This document shows, one piece after another, positions 21,938-34,505 of a DNA stretch of 64,000 nt. Origin of the DNA: Acanthacorydalis orientalis (lineage: Eukaryota; Arthropoda; Insecta; Megaloptera; Corydalidae); NCBI GenBank assembly GCA_034766995.1, contig CM068318.1, positions 3,825,001 through 3,889,000 on the forward strand, given 5' to 3'. The notes under the pieces are model-generated. The model saw only the letters and a program-made list of their open reading frames with translations, did not search any database and was not told the origin of the DNA. The number at the start of each line of letters is the position of its first letter. The stretch's first letter is position 1. A program made the translations under genes and the position numbers.

Positions 21938-24874
21938 TTATCATCAACTATGTTCGTCGATTTTATGTCTTTTTAAATATAATTTAATTTTGTCATGGCC
22001 GTAAATGTTGTTGTTTAGCTTCGGTCGGATAGATTTCAATTAAAATTCAAGTAAACAAATTAAAAATCTCATTGTAATCAAACAAAAATCCTCAAAAGAT
22101 TTGCATTATACATAAATCTCTGTGGTTTTTTTTAATTCTTTGCAATTCGAATTGTTCTCGGTGTTTCGTTACAGCTAGTATAGTTTTTTTTATACTTAAA
22201 TGTTTGTATATCTAATACAAACTTTTATAATAACATATTTTAAGCTATTGCTACACCGATGACTGATTTGTAGAGAAAAAAAGCATGTGCGTGTTTCAAT
22301 GTAACACATTTATAAAAGAAAAAACAAACAACACAGTGGAAAAAGTGTTTATATTAAAGAAGTTTTGTAATGAGCTTCTTCATTTAAAATCGCCTTGAAT
22401 TTCCGTCTTCCATTTCTAGTTTCGTGTGGCAATTTCAAATAGACTTTTTATCGAGGATGACAGAATTTTTTTTCCACTAAATGAATTCTTTTTCACTCCG
22501 AATCAACTGTAAATAGTAAATAAATTTATAATGTAAACGCATACAACTGAAGACAAATGAAAACGTGAGAGCGTTATAAAAATACTACCATGTTGATAAA
22601 AAATTAACAGATTATTTTTTTTCGAAAGGGGTAATGTAAAATAGATTCACTGTATCGCTTAAGAAAAATTCAAATTCGAATTCAGGAATTTTATACATAG
22701 TCTGTTAGAAGAAGTACTGGAAATTCTTCTGAATTTATTTACTTATCATATTCTTAATCTACTCTTGATTTTAATGAAATTGACAATAAATTATAGATAG
22801 TTTTCATGATCGTGTATGATTTTCATTTAAATATTTCTTCATGTTCTTTCAGTTCTTCTGCGGTTATAAAACGATAATTAATTTTTGTAATTTTTAATAA
22901 TTACACAGTATATATTATAATTCTATGACAACTCTATATACATATTTTTTTATCTTTAATATTAAGCGATAAGAAATGAACCTAATTTAAATAATTTAAT
23001 TATTATTAAAATTCATGAACTATGTATAAAAATGATACGCTGGCGATTATCATACAATATTTTTTATACCAGTATCAAATAGATACAAGTTAGAATGTTA
23101 TTTCTAAACATAGATGACATAAGTATTATTCTCAGATATTTAATCTTAAAACATTTTGCTTTATCTTTGATTGTATACTTAATTTCAATATTTGACAGTA
23201 TTCATATAAATATTATGGAAAAATCTATTAATAATATCCTGTTTTAGTACATTTGCATATAAAAATATGTTTTTATACATTTTTATTATTTTGAAGCTTT
23301 ATTATTTCTATACATTCTTATATATTTTAATATATATTTATACACTTGCATATATGCCATAAAAAGAGAACAAATCGGATAGGAACACCGATTCTCTGTC
23401 AATATATAAGGTATTTTTAAAAACTTGGATTCAGTTTCTGTACATTTAGTAGAATTGTCTGAGTGTGTAATATAAGAAAGAACTGTTGAATAAATCTTTT
23501 ACAGAATAGTATTTAGTTAATGAATCGCTGCATTACATTTATATAACTCGGAGAGAACTTGTAATGTAGACACAATTAAATGTTTTCGATTGTGTCTAGC
23601 GTACCGTCTATAAAACATTAACCGTAATCATTTAATGGTCCCCGCAAGGAATACACTCATGTCTACAGTGCGTAACTATAATTCGTAACAGCCTCCGAAG
23701 ACATACGAAGCGAAACAAGAGATTGCACTATTAACATCGCCTACATCGACTCATTAACTTCGTGACACGAGGACGTATGACTGAGAATTCCTGCGAGACA
23801 AATAAGCAGAAGAAAATCGCATTGTGCACCGACATCTCTCGATAACAATAAGACGACAATAGGTGGACGATCGTGCCGGTCGAACAGAGAGGACGATATC
23901 GCGATCGCCGAATTGCCGTTACGGTGCTGGAATGGAAAGCGACGCCGACAGTATTCAGCATCATTTAACGTTTCAAACACTAATTGGAACGCCGCTTTTA
24001 GTTAATTGCATTAAACACAGTCGTGAAGATACTTGAAACGATGTTTTGACATGGTCTTACAGTGTCCGAATTTTATAGCGCCGCAGTGGTTTGAATAATA
24101 AGAAGCCTGTACGGAAACACATTCGAAATTTACATTTTTATATAAGGACGGTTGTCACATGTATGCCCTCGCGGGCTCATTACTTGTACACATTTCCATG
24201 TATCGATCAAATTAAGTACTAATCATGACCGACATGTGCCAGGAATCTTAAAATACGCACACGTACAGAAATATTGTACATGTTTTTACAAGAAAAATAT
24301 TATTTATTAGAAAAGTATCGGTACATAACTTCTAAGGATTCAATAAGGCTAAAACTCATTCAACTCGATACCTTTTTTCAAACGTGTAAGAAACCGTCCT
24401 CGTTTAAGAGGTTTTACTGCTTTTAACAAGGTGTAAAAACACACATTAATTCTATAATAAGAGCTCAATAATCCAGATACCAATAATTTTAACAGGAAGT
24501 ATTCCACATTAACTCAAACATTCTGAGATCTAATTGTTAAAAATGTAAGTGTACAACATTTTCCAAATAGATTGTTTATCCAAGTATTGCTCTTTTACAA
24601 ACCATGAACAAAGTGTTTTTTTCGATCAGATTACATGTTCTGTATCATTAATTAGATGAAAGAGAGAAGGTAGATCGCCAAATGGCAATGTATTAAAAAA
24701 ATTGATTTATCTAAACCGTACGGAATTCATGGAATAGATACCATGAGAACTTGTTATTAAACAAGTGTGTATTTTTTGATCGTAGGTATAAGGATTAAAA
24801 TGAGTCAGAAATGTTTTTTTTTCTAAAACAACAACTGCTCTCAATTCACTAATTGAATTTATTTGTTTTTTATT

Positions 24875-24878
<4 letters not shown>
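21938..24878. other. intergenic; includes a CpG-containing patch at about 23560-24080
   Basis: Apart from dispersed repeat E copy 2, no repeat is recognised. The 23560-24080 patch is clearly richer in G, C and CpG (ACGATATCGCGATCGCCGAA near 23892) and has two overlapping 77-79-codon minus frames with no recognised domain. It may be regulatory DNA or an unrecognised exon. Confidence 0.5.
22955..23215 (-). repeat. dispersed repeat E, copy 2 (inverted)
   Basis: Its inverse contains CTTGTATCTATTTGATACTG, AATATTGTATGATAATCGCC and AGTTCATGAATTTTAATAAT, matching copy 1 about 3 kb away in opposite orientation. No coding sequence. Confidence 0.7.

Positions 24879-24925
<47 letters not shown>
24879..24925. 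repeat. (TA)n microsatellite, ~47 bp
   Basis: Directly abuts the 3' fragment of a mariner element at 24927. Confidence 0.95.
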
Positions 24926-24926
<1 letters not shown>

Positions 24927-24928
<2 letters not shown>

Positions 24929-25094
24929 GTGAATCAGAATAACGCAAAATAATTCGAGAGCTTGCACAAAAGTTAAACATTAGTCATCCAACAATTCTAG
25001 ACCACTTAAAACAGCTAAGGAAAATCAAAAAAGAGAAAAATGTATATGAATTTGAAGGTCATAAACCTCAATTATTTTTCTATCAACCAAATAA
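24927..25094 (+). mobile_element. shared-deletion mariner family, 3' fragment
   Basis: Reads the second HTH end (SHPTILDHLKQLRK, with substitutions) and the family 3' tail up to TTTTTCTATCAACC. It abuts a (TA)n array at its left edge, where the 5' half is missing. Confidence 0.75.
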
Positions 25095-28000
25095 TTTTAT
25101 TTTTATTAGTCTAAATTCATTTTATAATGACATTTTTTTTATAAATTTGCAAAACATTTATGAATACTCTTTATTTATAATATAAATTGTGTATAAAAAA
25201 ATTAATTTAGGTTATAAAATTTTTAACATCTACTGCTCTGGATTTCATTTTCCAGTGTATTCTGAGTTTTGGATTTCTTATGTTTTTTCTACAGTTGAGG
25301 TATTTATAATTTGATTTGAAAGTATGCTATTTTATTATATCAAACGCCTTTAGTTATTCTTTCATGTGAATAATGATTCGAACGAACTGAATTTTAGTAC
25401 AATTGTAAAAGTTTTGGAATGTATTTAAAATGTTCATACAATTGTATAAATGCAAATTGAGCTTTTTAAAAAAATATATAAAAATTTCGTTACGTCTCGT
25501 ATATTATTAACATTAAATTGACATTGACTACGTTTTATTGGAAAAGACGGGCTCAACTTAGATCAAACAGTGTAAGACACGGTAATATTTCTGATCCTCA
25601 CTACAAAAGATTCAATATCGCCACATCAAAAGCGGGCAATATGGATGGTAAACCGCGTCGGGTTTGCTCTACTAACATCATTTTTCTTATTTTTATATAA
25701 TGCGGCTACTGGATATTTCATAAGATCACTTCAGCGGAGAACTTATGTCTTGTTGTATTATTTATTATTGGTGGTTCGATTTTGAATGCTATTCGTGGCG
25801 GGTTTTTTATATCGTGGGAGGTTTTTTTTATTACTCGGATATATTGTGTGAATGTGTACTGGAATCGATGTGGAAATATTTTTGGATCGTTTAAAAAATT
25901 ATATAGATGTTTTAGAATGAGTCATAAGTAATGTCGCGGTTTTTTTCAGGTGTTATTTTGTAATTGGGTTCATTCATTAACTATAAATTATTATATTTAC
26001 ATAAAATGAAGTAGTTTATAATTATTTACATTAATTGCCTGCTGAAATTTGTTCTCATTCACTTAATTAAATGTATTTCCAGATGATAGAATTTAACAGT
26101 AATTGAATTGAAATGAATTCTACACTAGCTATGTTGTTCTGCACGATTATAAAAAGAAAACAAAGATATTACGAAACAGATTTGTAGTCATAGTAGTTTC
26201 TTGGCATAAAAAGATCAAGAAGTTTAGACGAAGAATGGATTTTAAGAAATTTCAAATAAGATAATGATGAGAAGATTGGCTGAATATATCTGACTATGAG
26301 AAAAACGATAATATGTATTAATTAATAACGAATTAGAGAACAAAACAATATAGTATTTGATAGTGTGGATAAATTCAATTTTAATATTGATTTTTCACTC
26401 TTCCATCTATTATAGAAATCAAAGATATTCATTAATTGATTATTAATGATTTTGATTGCTGATTATTCACATTTCAGTAGAAAATTCTACCTTATTCAGT
26501 GCACAAAAAATGTTTTATGTACATTTTTTACTCACCTCACAAGCTACAAAAATGTTTACAATACAGTAATTCACAGATCTTATAAACTACCAAACATTTT
26601 TCTACTTGAAAATGTTCTATAATTAATTATTGCCCATTTTTGAATTTTTCTTGTAGACATTTTGATTTCACTGACAATTTCATCATCCTCAAAGCTCCAA
26701 AATTGAAAAAAATCTATTTTTCTCTACCTTATCGCTCTAATCTCATAAATTCGTCATTGAAATATACATAATTAATAAGTAAAAATGATAAATAATCGAT
26801 TATAGAACATTTTTGTCATATAAATGTTTTGTTGTTTGTGATATTAGTGAAAAAATCATCTTTGAACGTGTAATTAGCCACAATACTAATAACTACATAG
26901 TGGCTGTACTATGATGTTTATTAAAAGCATGAATTTGTATATTATTTATACATATATGACAATCTGTAAAATACACTTGTTTGTGAAATGAAACATAAAA
27001 TCTAGGTTTTTCTGAAAAATTAACTAAGTAGCCACTAAGCGTACATAAGAAGACAGGACGATCATAGACTGATTGAACGAAATAAACAGAGTTTTGTGAT
27101 AGAAATACAATGTTTGTCTGTGGAGCCATAAAATAAAACATTATTGAAATTGAAGATTAATAACTGGAAGATATACGGAATCTACAATACAATATTTTTT
27201 CTTTTGTTTGCTTTTTTCCTTTCTTACATTTTTTTTATATTTCTTTTAATCAATAGTTTTGAAAAGATTTCAAAGAACAGACATTAAATTAAAACAAGAA
27301 CTAATAGAAAATGTATTTATTATTTTTTGTCCAGTTCTATACAATAAAGCAATGAATTACTAAATATTTAAATATTATTTTTTATATACGCATTAATATA
27401 TTTAATTATTAATGAAAATATTACTAAAAATGTAAAAAAAACTTATTAGATTTTATAACAAGAAAGAATGAATTGTTGACTTTATTAAAGATGTTTAATA
27501 TTTTTTTAACTATCAATTTCGTAAATCATTTTTATATGTGATAAAATTTGATATTGTTTTTTTATTGGAAAACATGTTTAATTCATAATCTTTTTTTGAT
27601 AAAAAGAAAACATTTATTATTCTTATTAAAACATCTTCACTGGGAACGTAGGAAAAGTATCTGATGAACTGGTAAATAATGAAACTTTTTTTTATTAGAT
27701 ATTAAATATAATTTAATTTTATGTAAACAAAATGTTGTAGCTTTTCAATTTTAAAAAGAGACGATACTTACTGTATACGTAATTTAAAAAAAAGTGCTTT
27801 TTTATATTAATCAATCACAAATTAAATTATTCTGATAAACTTTCAAGTTTTTTCCTTTCGATTCGTGAAACTTTCACAGTCGTTTTACGATTTTAAACAT
27901 CCGATGAGGATTTTATTTCATTAACGAATACTGTTCTTCTTTTTTCTCTCTTAATTATATATATATATATATATATAAAATTACATGTTCATAAAAATAT

Positions 28001-28437
28001 TAATTAAAAATTATCGGCGAACATGAAACATGCTTTAAATTTTGACATGTAATTTAAAATTTCAGGGCAAATATTTATAATTTAAAAGTTTATGAATATT
28101 TAACGTATTCACATTTTATGTTTTCGTCGATATTGTTTTCACATTCTCTCTTCTTTCGTATTTACCTTTATTTATTAAATACGAACTGTTGTGTATGATT
28201 TTGTTATTCTTCATATACATTTTTCGAAAAAAAAATACAGCACTGCTTGCTTAAAGCATTATATTTTCGAATGTTTTTTTTTAAAAAAAAAACATCCTCG
28301 ATTCTTTTTTTCTTCATCGATATATTTCACAGTAAGGAACATTCGAATCTATCATTATATTTTAAACTGTGTTCTGAGAACTAGAAGTATATTTGAAACA
28401 CGAACAGTAATGTGTTTAGTTTTGTTAGATTTTATTA
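25095..28437. other. no gene seen
   Basis: AT-rich. A slightly GC-richer stretch at 25530-25680 is unexplained. Degraded family D text occurs at 26.4-26.8 kb, and a short (TA)n at 27956-27976. Confidence 0.55.
26395..26810 (+). repeat. probable degraded family D copies
   Basis: TCAAAGATATTCATTAATTG, CTCACCTCACAAGCTACAAA and TTTCATCATCCTCAAAGCTC resemble family D landmarks, but in disordered or duplicated positions; a nested or rearranged pair is likely. Confidence 0.35.
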
Positions 28438-28498
28438 AAAGTAAATGTATATGAATTTGAAAGTCATGAACCTCAATTATTTTCCTACTAACCTAATA
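28438..28498 (+). mobile_element. shared-deletion mariner family, short 3' fragment
   Basis: Only the last 60 bp remain: GTATATGAATTTGAAAGTCA through TTTTCCTACTAACCTAATAA, including the terminal repeat. Confidence 0.65.
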
Positions 28499-28629
28499 AT
28501 AATTCATTCATAAACAATTCATTCTCAAGTTAAAATAATTGTACATTTTTTTTCAAATAAAAAAATACAAAATTCGAACATCATTAAAATATATTTCAAT
28601 TAAGATAATATTTTATTTTGTTGAATATA

Positions 28630-28636
28630 AATATAT

Positions 28637-28669
<33 letters not shown>
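28630..28669. repeat. (TA)n with one interruption
   Basis: Two TA runs separated by a single AAATA step. Confidence 0.9.
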
Positions 28670-29101
28670 CATATTTTATTAACACAGTCAAAAATATTTC
28701 TACTCAAATGGAACTGATTTCAATTAACAAACTCGACTTTAATTAAAATTATATCAATTTGAAATTTCAGAAAATATCCAGTATTTTATACACAATGACC
28801 TAATTATACTCAAACAGGGTAAAACTTTGCATCACTTTAATACTTTTTTGTATAGAAAATCCGTTCTTTGTTGATGTATAACACAAATTAAATCTATTAA
28901 TGTATATTCTTATATCAAACATAAAATATTTCATATCTGATGGCGAACACTGTATATAAAGCATGTATTGTATATCTCACTTAAAGCACTAAAAGATTAA
29001 TAGTATGGTGGTTATGCATTAAATTGAATAATAAATTTACTACTTTTTAGTACGAAAGTAGTTGTAAATTTAAAAACAAAATCCGATAGTTTCTGTATAC
29101 T

Positions 29102-29134
<33 letters not shown>

Positions 29135-30154
29135 CTACATCGAATCCATTTACAATCCACAATTTACACCGTTGAAACAGTTCATCGCTCACTCACTTGT
29201 TAGACCTGTCACAAACCAACAGTCTCTTTAACTGACTTCCACCCCCTATTCGTAAGTGTTCATCGATTTTTATATCCACCAAAATACATTCTCTACTCGA
29301 TGACTTAGTAATTTAATTTAAAATGTGGAACGGAACAGATTGTTGTAGAAGAAATGGGGATAATTAGAATTGTAAAAAAAGCAAAGTGATTTATATTTTA
29401 AACAACAAGTCAGTTACATGAAATTTATAAACAATATAAAAAAATTCTTATAAATTTATAAAGATAGTAATGTTGTATATTAACAAACTAAATTCCAAAT
29501 AAGTGATAATAACTAATCAAAACTCGATCAATAATATATATTTATTTCTAGTCAAATGTCTTTAAAAAAGTATTTGCATGGATTCGTAGCTTATTTTTTA
29601 TTGTATTCCACAACGAGTAACAATTTAGTCTGATTTATCTCATTTTGAAGTAATATAATCGAAGAACATGTGTGGAAACAAGGAGAAAAATATTTAATGT
29701 TGTCATGTTTTTTGAAAGTCACTGTTCTGGAAAAATTTCAATGAATTCGTAATAAATTGTTAAATTTAAAATAGAAATAAAACATTTGTCAAAATAGGAA
29801 ATAGCAAGAATTGTTATAATGTTAAAGGAATGAATAAAGCAAAGCTTTAAGCTCTCTCAAAAGTTGTAGATAAATCAGAATGTCACACAAATTAGTTGGA
29901 AACGGTTTATGGAGACTGTAAAATGTTTAAGGAAAATAAAAACCGGTCGAAAATGAACAACAGAGATGGAAGAAAGTATTAAGTTACAATTCGATTCCTA
30001 AAAAAGTGAGTTCGTGGAAAAAACATCAGTTTAGATTTTAAACCAAACTGTTTCGAATGGATTTCAAATGAATGGTTTCAAGTCGAGAATTCCTATTGGT
30101 TGCCTTCATCATTGACTGTAATTTACCATTAATCTAGATTGGATTTTTCCAGCT
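28670..30154. other. no gene seen
   Basis: AT-rich; one (TA)n at 29102-29129. No recognisable coding or repeat sequence. Confidence 0.55.
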
Positions 30155-30410
30155 CTATGACACAACGGCCAAACTCTCATCAGGTTTGTGTTCCCGAGGC
30201 GCTAATGCAGTGTTGGATCGGTTGGTTAGTTATTGGGGTTTTAGGACTGCAGTGTTGGGTGTTTCACTATATATTACTCATACTATATGAATATATACTA
30301 AATTAATACTATATAATACTCATATGAATTACCCTACATTTCACTAGCGCCTCTATCGCCTGGGGTAACGAATAGGAAAATGTAGCTTGTGCCATAGGCC
30401 TGGATTTTTC
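30155..30410. repeat. imperfect inverted-repeat stretch, GC-richer than surroundings
   Basis: CCAGCTCTATGACACAA ... GAGGCGCTAATG on the left is mirrored by CATTTCACTAGCGCCTC ... TTGTGCCATAGGCCTGG on the right (the right arm carries extra bases). The centre is an AT-rich TACTATAT repeat. A degenerate foldback element is likely. Confidence 0.45.
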
Positions 30411-30674
30411 TATAAAATAAAACCATTGGTAATTATTAGATTAGAGACAAAGCATGTTCTCTGATAAGTTGAGATTAATTGATAACACCAATCGAAGAAT
30501 AAAATGGCGACGTATAGAAAAAGTTCCTGTGAGTGTTGTTTAATTCAATTATTTCAAAGATTTGAAGTCAGTTCTGTAACTACATGGATGGAATAACAAT
30601 CGATAGAGAAGTCGAACTCTTACCGCGACACAGTATATAGTAATACCACTATGGCTAAATTCAAAATCACAAAT

Positions 30675-30830
30675 GAATTTGTCACTCAATCTCACAAGCC
30701 ACAAAAGAAAATTGCTGATCAGAGATATTCAATAAATGATTATTGATCTTTTTTTATTGATTCTTATGTATATTTTGATGCTGAGCCTATCATCCTCAGG
30801 ACACAAAGACACAGAAAAATATATTTTCTT
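30675..30830 (+). repeat. degenerate non-coding repeat family D, copy
   Basis: CACTCAATCTCACAAGCCAC, TTGCTGATCAGAGATATTCA, ATAAATGATTATTGAT, then GAGCCTATCATCCTCAGGAC and CAGAAAAATATATTTTC follow the order of the other copies. Confidence 0.5.
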
Positions 30831-31847
30831 TCTTATTAGGTACATTCTTTCAATGTCAACTCCACTGTTTTTAAATGATATTTCAAACATGTCTGTGTAT
30901 GTTTTTTAATTTTATGTTCTCACAATAAACTGCGCTGTTTCGAAATAACAAACCTCATTTTGTATACGTATCAAAAAAAAAAGTGGAGACATATAAACGA
31001 ACCAACTATCTATCAACAATCTATCCGTGTGTATATTAAATCCATTGTTCATATTCCTTCACACCCAGTCGTACACACACACACACACACACGCGTCTAT
31101 GTGAAAAATTCGTACAAAAGCGTACATACTGGAATCACAATCATCAATCATTGTTGAAAATCATATATTGATCAATTTTTAATAAGAGAATGGAATTTCA
31201 ATGTTCAATCATACGAATTAGACGGAAAAAATCCGTCAACGGTGTACGGTACTCCTGCGCGCGTCCATGTACAGACGGATTTATCATTGTTAATGAAATT
31301 ATGCAACACTGCGTTGTACATTAACGAATTAGTGCTGTTAATTTCGTATGATAGTATAAAATGTAGTCGTATTATAAAAACATAGTGTATCAATTATTCG
31401 TATTGTACTAAACGCGTACAATAGATAACATTTGAGTAATGGATTCGAATATTTAACATACGACGAAACAAATCAGTGTCGAACAATTGTTGACGAGGGA
31501 ATCGCTCAAAATGTATCGGAGGGAGGAATAAAAATATACAATGCTCGAAATTGAATTCGGTAGACTGAAATTCTATTCAGTCACTTGGTACTCTATTACT
31601 AATTCGTAGATATATAAAGAAACATCTAGAGATACTCAAAGAAAACACAATTAATATCTATCATTCCTAGATTCAATCACATGACATAATTGTATATTCA
31701 AAAAATTAACAGTGTGAATTATCTCTGTTCATCTACATTTTTCACAGTTGTTTCATGAACTAATTGAGTGACAGACCTAGTCCTACCGGCACTCTAACTG
31801 ATGGAATCTGATTTATTTATTGCACACTTATGAAAGAGAAAAAAGAA

Positions 31848-31918
31848 TTAACCGGAACAAATACTAAACCGGACGGGACGCTGGGATAACATCTAACATC
31901 CGGATTTGTCCCGGTTAA
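31848..31918. mobile_element. 71-bp mini inverted-repeat element with TTAA at both ends
   Basis: TTAACCGGAACAAAT on the left and ATTTGTCCCGGTTAA on the right are inverse copies with one mismatch, enclosing about 40 bp rich in CCGG. The TTAA at each end recalls piggyBac-type target duplication, but the termini lack the usual CCC start, so the assignment is only suggestive. Confidence 0.5.
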
Positions 31919-31940
31919 ACTGAAACGAATGGTAACCTTA

Positions 31941-31946
<6 letters not shown>

Positions 31947-31999
<53 letters not shown>
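31947..31999. repeat. (TA)n microsatellite, ~53 bp
   Basis: Starts 29 bp after the TTAA mini-element. Confidence 0.95.
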
Positions 32000-32004
<5 letters not shown>

Positions 32005-32927
32005 CAATGAATTATTTGTATTCGTAACAATTTCCAACTATTTAAATCGATTTCAATCATTTTAATAACTTTTACTGGACTAAAACTCACTTGTAATTAA
32101 ATAGTTGTCGAAAAATCGTCATGGAGGAAATGAACTCACTCACTCATGATTTACAAGATTTATACAAAAACACTAGGAATTCCTATATTATTTATGATAA
32201 GAAATATTTGTTAGCAGACAGTCTTTAAGCAAATTGTAAAACCGACCAATTAAAAAATGTGGTACTCAGTAGTAAACTCCTTATTTAAATTTGAGAAGTA
32301 GATATCAATCGAAACTTATTTAATTGGATTAAAAAAAAATATATTTAAAAATATTTTCATAGTCTCCGATTTTTATTTACTGCAGGTGATTCGAATAAAT
32401 GCATGTTCGTTATTCGTATCATGTCAGCTATTCACAATTCGAAATAAGAAGTTTCTCCACATAAAACGTTGTTCTCGGTATTTTTATTTACAAATAGTCA
32501 ACTTTCGAAATTGCATTTTAAGACTACAAGACGGTTACGGTCGAGTGTTCTGTACGATACGTCGCTGGACAATACACCAAGAGTCTGATCTTACAGCATA
32601 TGTAATCTGTACTTACCAAGTGATTCCCTCCGAACGCTATGTCTACGAGAATAAAGACAAGAAAACGTTTGTTCATCTAAAGGAACGACATTGTATTCGC
32701 TAGTAACGTCTTCGGTTGTTCATTGTTATAAACAGTATCGAATATTGTTTATATGAAAATACTTGATGACGATTTAAGAATGTTATGATTTGTTCTCTTG
32801 TTATTTTAAAATAATTTCTTTTTGCGATTTAAATTCATATTCATTTTAATTATTTGTTAATATGTTTAATCTTACAGGTCATAGTTTATTATTTTCTCGC
32901 ACTGTGATATATTTTTGGTCTAAATTA

Positions 32928-33200
32928 TGTTTCACAAATCAATTTTTCACTTACCAGAACAGTCACAACAGAAATCTCCTGTTCAAAAATATTCAATAGA
33001 TGATTATTCATCATCGTTAGTTGTTATTTGTATCAGTTTCAGTGGTGGTTTCGTCATCCCTATAGTACTAAAGAATAGAAAAATATTTTTTCATTTTTTT
33101 GTTGCGTTTTCTGTACTTTATCGTTATGAAAAGGGTAATATTGTATTGAAATTTGCATAATCAACAATCAAAAATGATCAGTTATCATTTAATAACCCTT
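32928..33200 (+). repeat. degenerate non-coding repeat family D, copy
   Basis: TTCAAAAATATTCAATAGAT, GTTTCGTCATCCCTATAGTA, AGAAAAATATTTTTTC and CAACAATCAAAAATGATCAG match family landmarks. A 77-codon frame across it is not a credible gene. Confidence 0.5.
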
Positions 33201-33286
33201 TTAATCAAAATTCAATTATAAAAAAAATTAACTACAGTACCAAAACAATATAGTGAATTATGTTTGTGTATATTGTTTAATATTGT

Positions 33287-33289
<3 letters not shown>

Positions 33290-33353
<64 letters not shown>
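33290..33353. repeat. (TA)n microsatellite, ~64 bp
   Basis: Left outer flank of the 33.4-kb inverted-repeat element. Confidence 0.95.
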
Positions 33354-33357
<4 letters not shown>

Positions 33358-33364
33358 AAGCTTA

Positions 33365-33517
33365 GGATATTCTCTGTATTACTATAAAAGATTTCTAGTA
33401 AAAAGACAAAATATTATTTTGTTTTAATATTTAAATTTTTTATTTTTTATATATATTTATTGGTTTAATAAGTAAAAGTTTCTGTAAATCATCAACTGGT
33501 TTTCATTCAAACGAATT

Positions 33518-33575
<58 letters not shown>

Positions 33576-33863
33576 CATTTTTATATTTCATATTGACTGT
33601 CTTGACAACGATCATAGTTTTGATTCTTATTTGAGGATAGGTATATGTTCTAATAAAAATTTAAACTAAATAACATACATTTCTTTCAAAATAAACCATT
33701 CTAAAAACCTGAACAAATTTATATTTTAGGAAAAATGGAAAATAGTTTTAAACAAATGTACAAAAAATCAATATACATATTTAATAAAAACATTTTGAAA
33801 TATAACAAAATAAAATTTTGTCTCTTTACTAGGAATCTTTTATAGTAATACCGAGAATATCAA
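33365..33863. mobile_element. 500-bp inverted-repeat element, flanked by and containing (TA)n arrays
   Basis: Left arm 33365-33423 (GATATTCTCTGTATTACTAT, AAAAGATTTCTAGTAAAAAG) is matched in inverse by 33805-33863 with only a few differences over about 59 bp. A (TA)n array lies inside (33521-33571) and one lies just outside each arm (33290-33353, 33881-33935). No open frame. Probable MITE. Confidence 0.7.
33521..33571. repeat. (TA)n microsatellite, ~51 bp
   Basis: Internal to the 33.4-kb inverted-repeat element. Confidence 0.95.
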
Positions 33864-33879
33864 CGTTTGTTTTCATAAT

Positions 33880-33880
<1 letters not shown>

Positions 33881-33935
<55 letters not shown>
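33881..33935. repeat. (TA)n microsatellite, ~55 bp
   Basis: Right outer flank of the 33.4-kb inverted-repeat element. Confidence 0.95.
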
Positions 33936-33938
<3 letters not shown>

Positions 33939-34071
33939 CTTGAACAGTATACACAAACATACAAATTGTCAATTAAATGTAACAGAAATAATCATGCGGA
34001 TACATTTTATTCGTATCTCTACATTTTTCACATTTACTATTTGAATATTTATCATTACTAGAACACATCCT

Positions 34072-34074
<3 letters not shown>

Positions 34075-34140
<66 letters not shown>
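34075..34140. repeat. (TA)n with one CATATA step, ~66 bp
   Basis: Fourth long TA array within 850 bp. Confidence 0.95.
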
Positions 34141-34142
<2 letters not shown>

Positions 34143-34255
34143 CATGACAAAATAATAAAAAAGTTACTATTGCAGAGCAGCATTATTTGTTAGATATGAA
34201 CGTAAGATGTAGGTCACACAGATATAACTGGAAATCTTAAGATAATTCTTTCAAG

Positions 34256-34297
<42 letters not shown>

Positions 34298-34505
34298 GTA
34301 TGTATGTATGTAGTGGGGGCAGATCTGTATGAAAGGTATGGAGATATTATCTCCCGAATTTTATTTTAAAATAAGGCTTGCTTCACTCCTGGTTCCTCTA
34401 CTTTACATTTCAATTACCATGAATTTGTTCAGAAGTCATCAGGCTACCTAAAAGGCTAACGGTGTAATTGTATGGTAGTCTTATGCCTTATGCCTTATAC
34501 TTATT

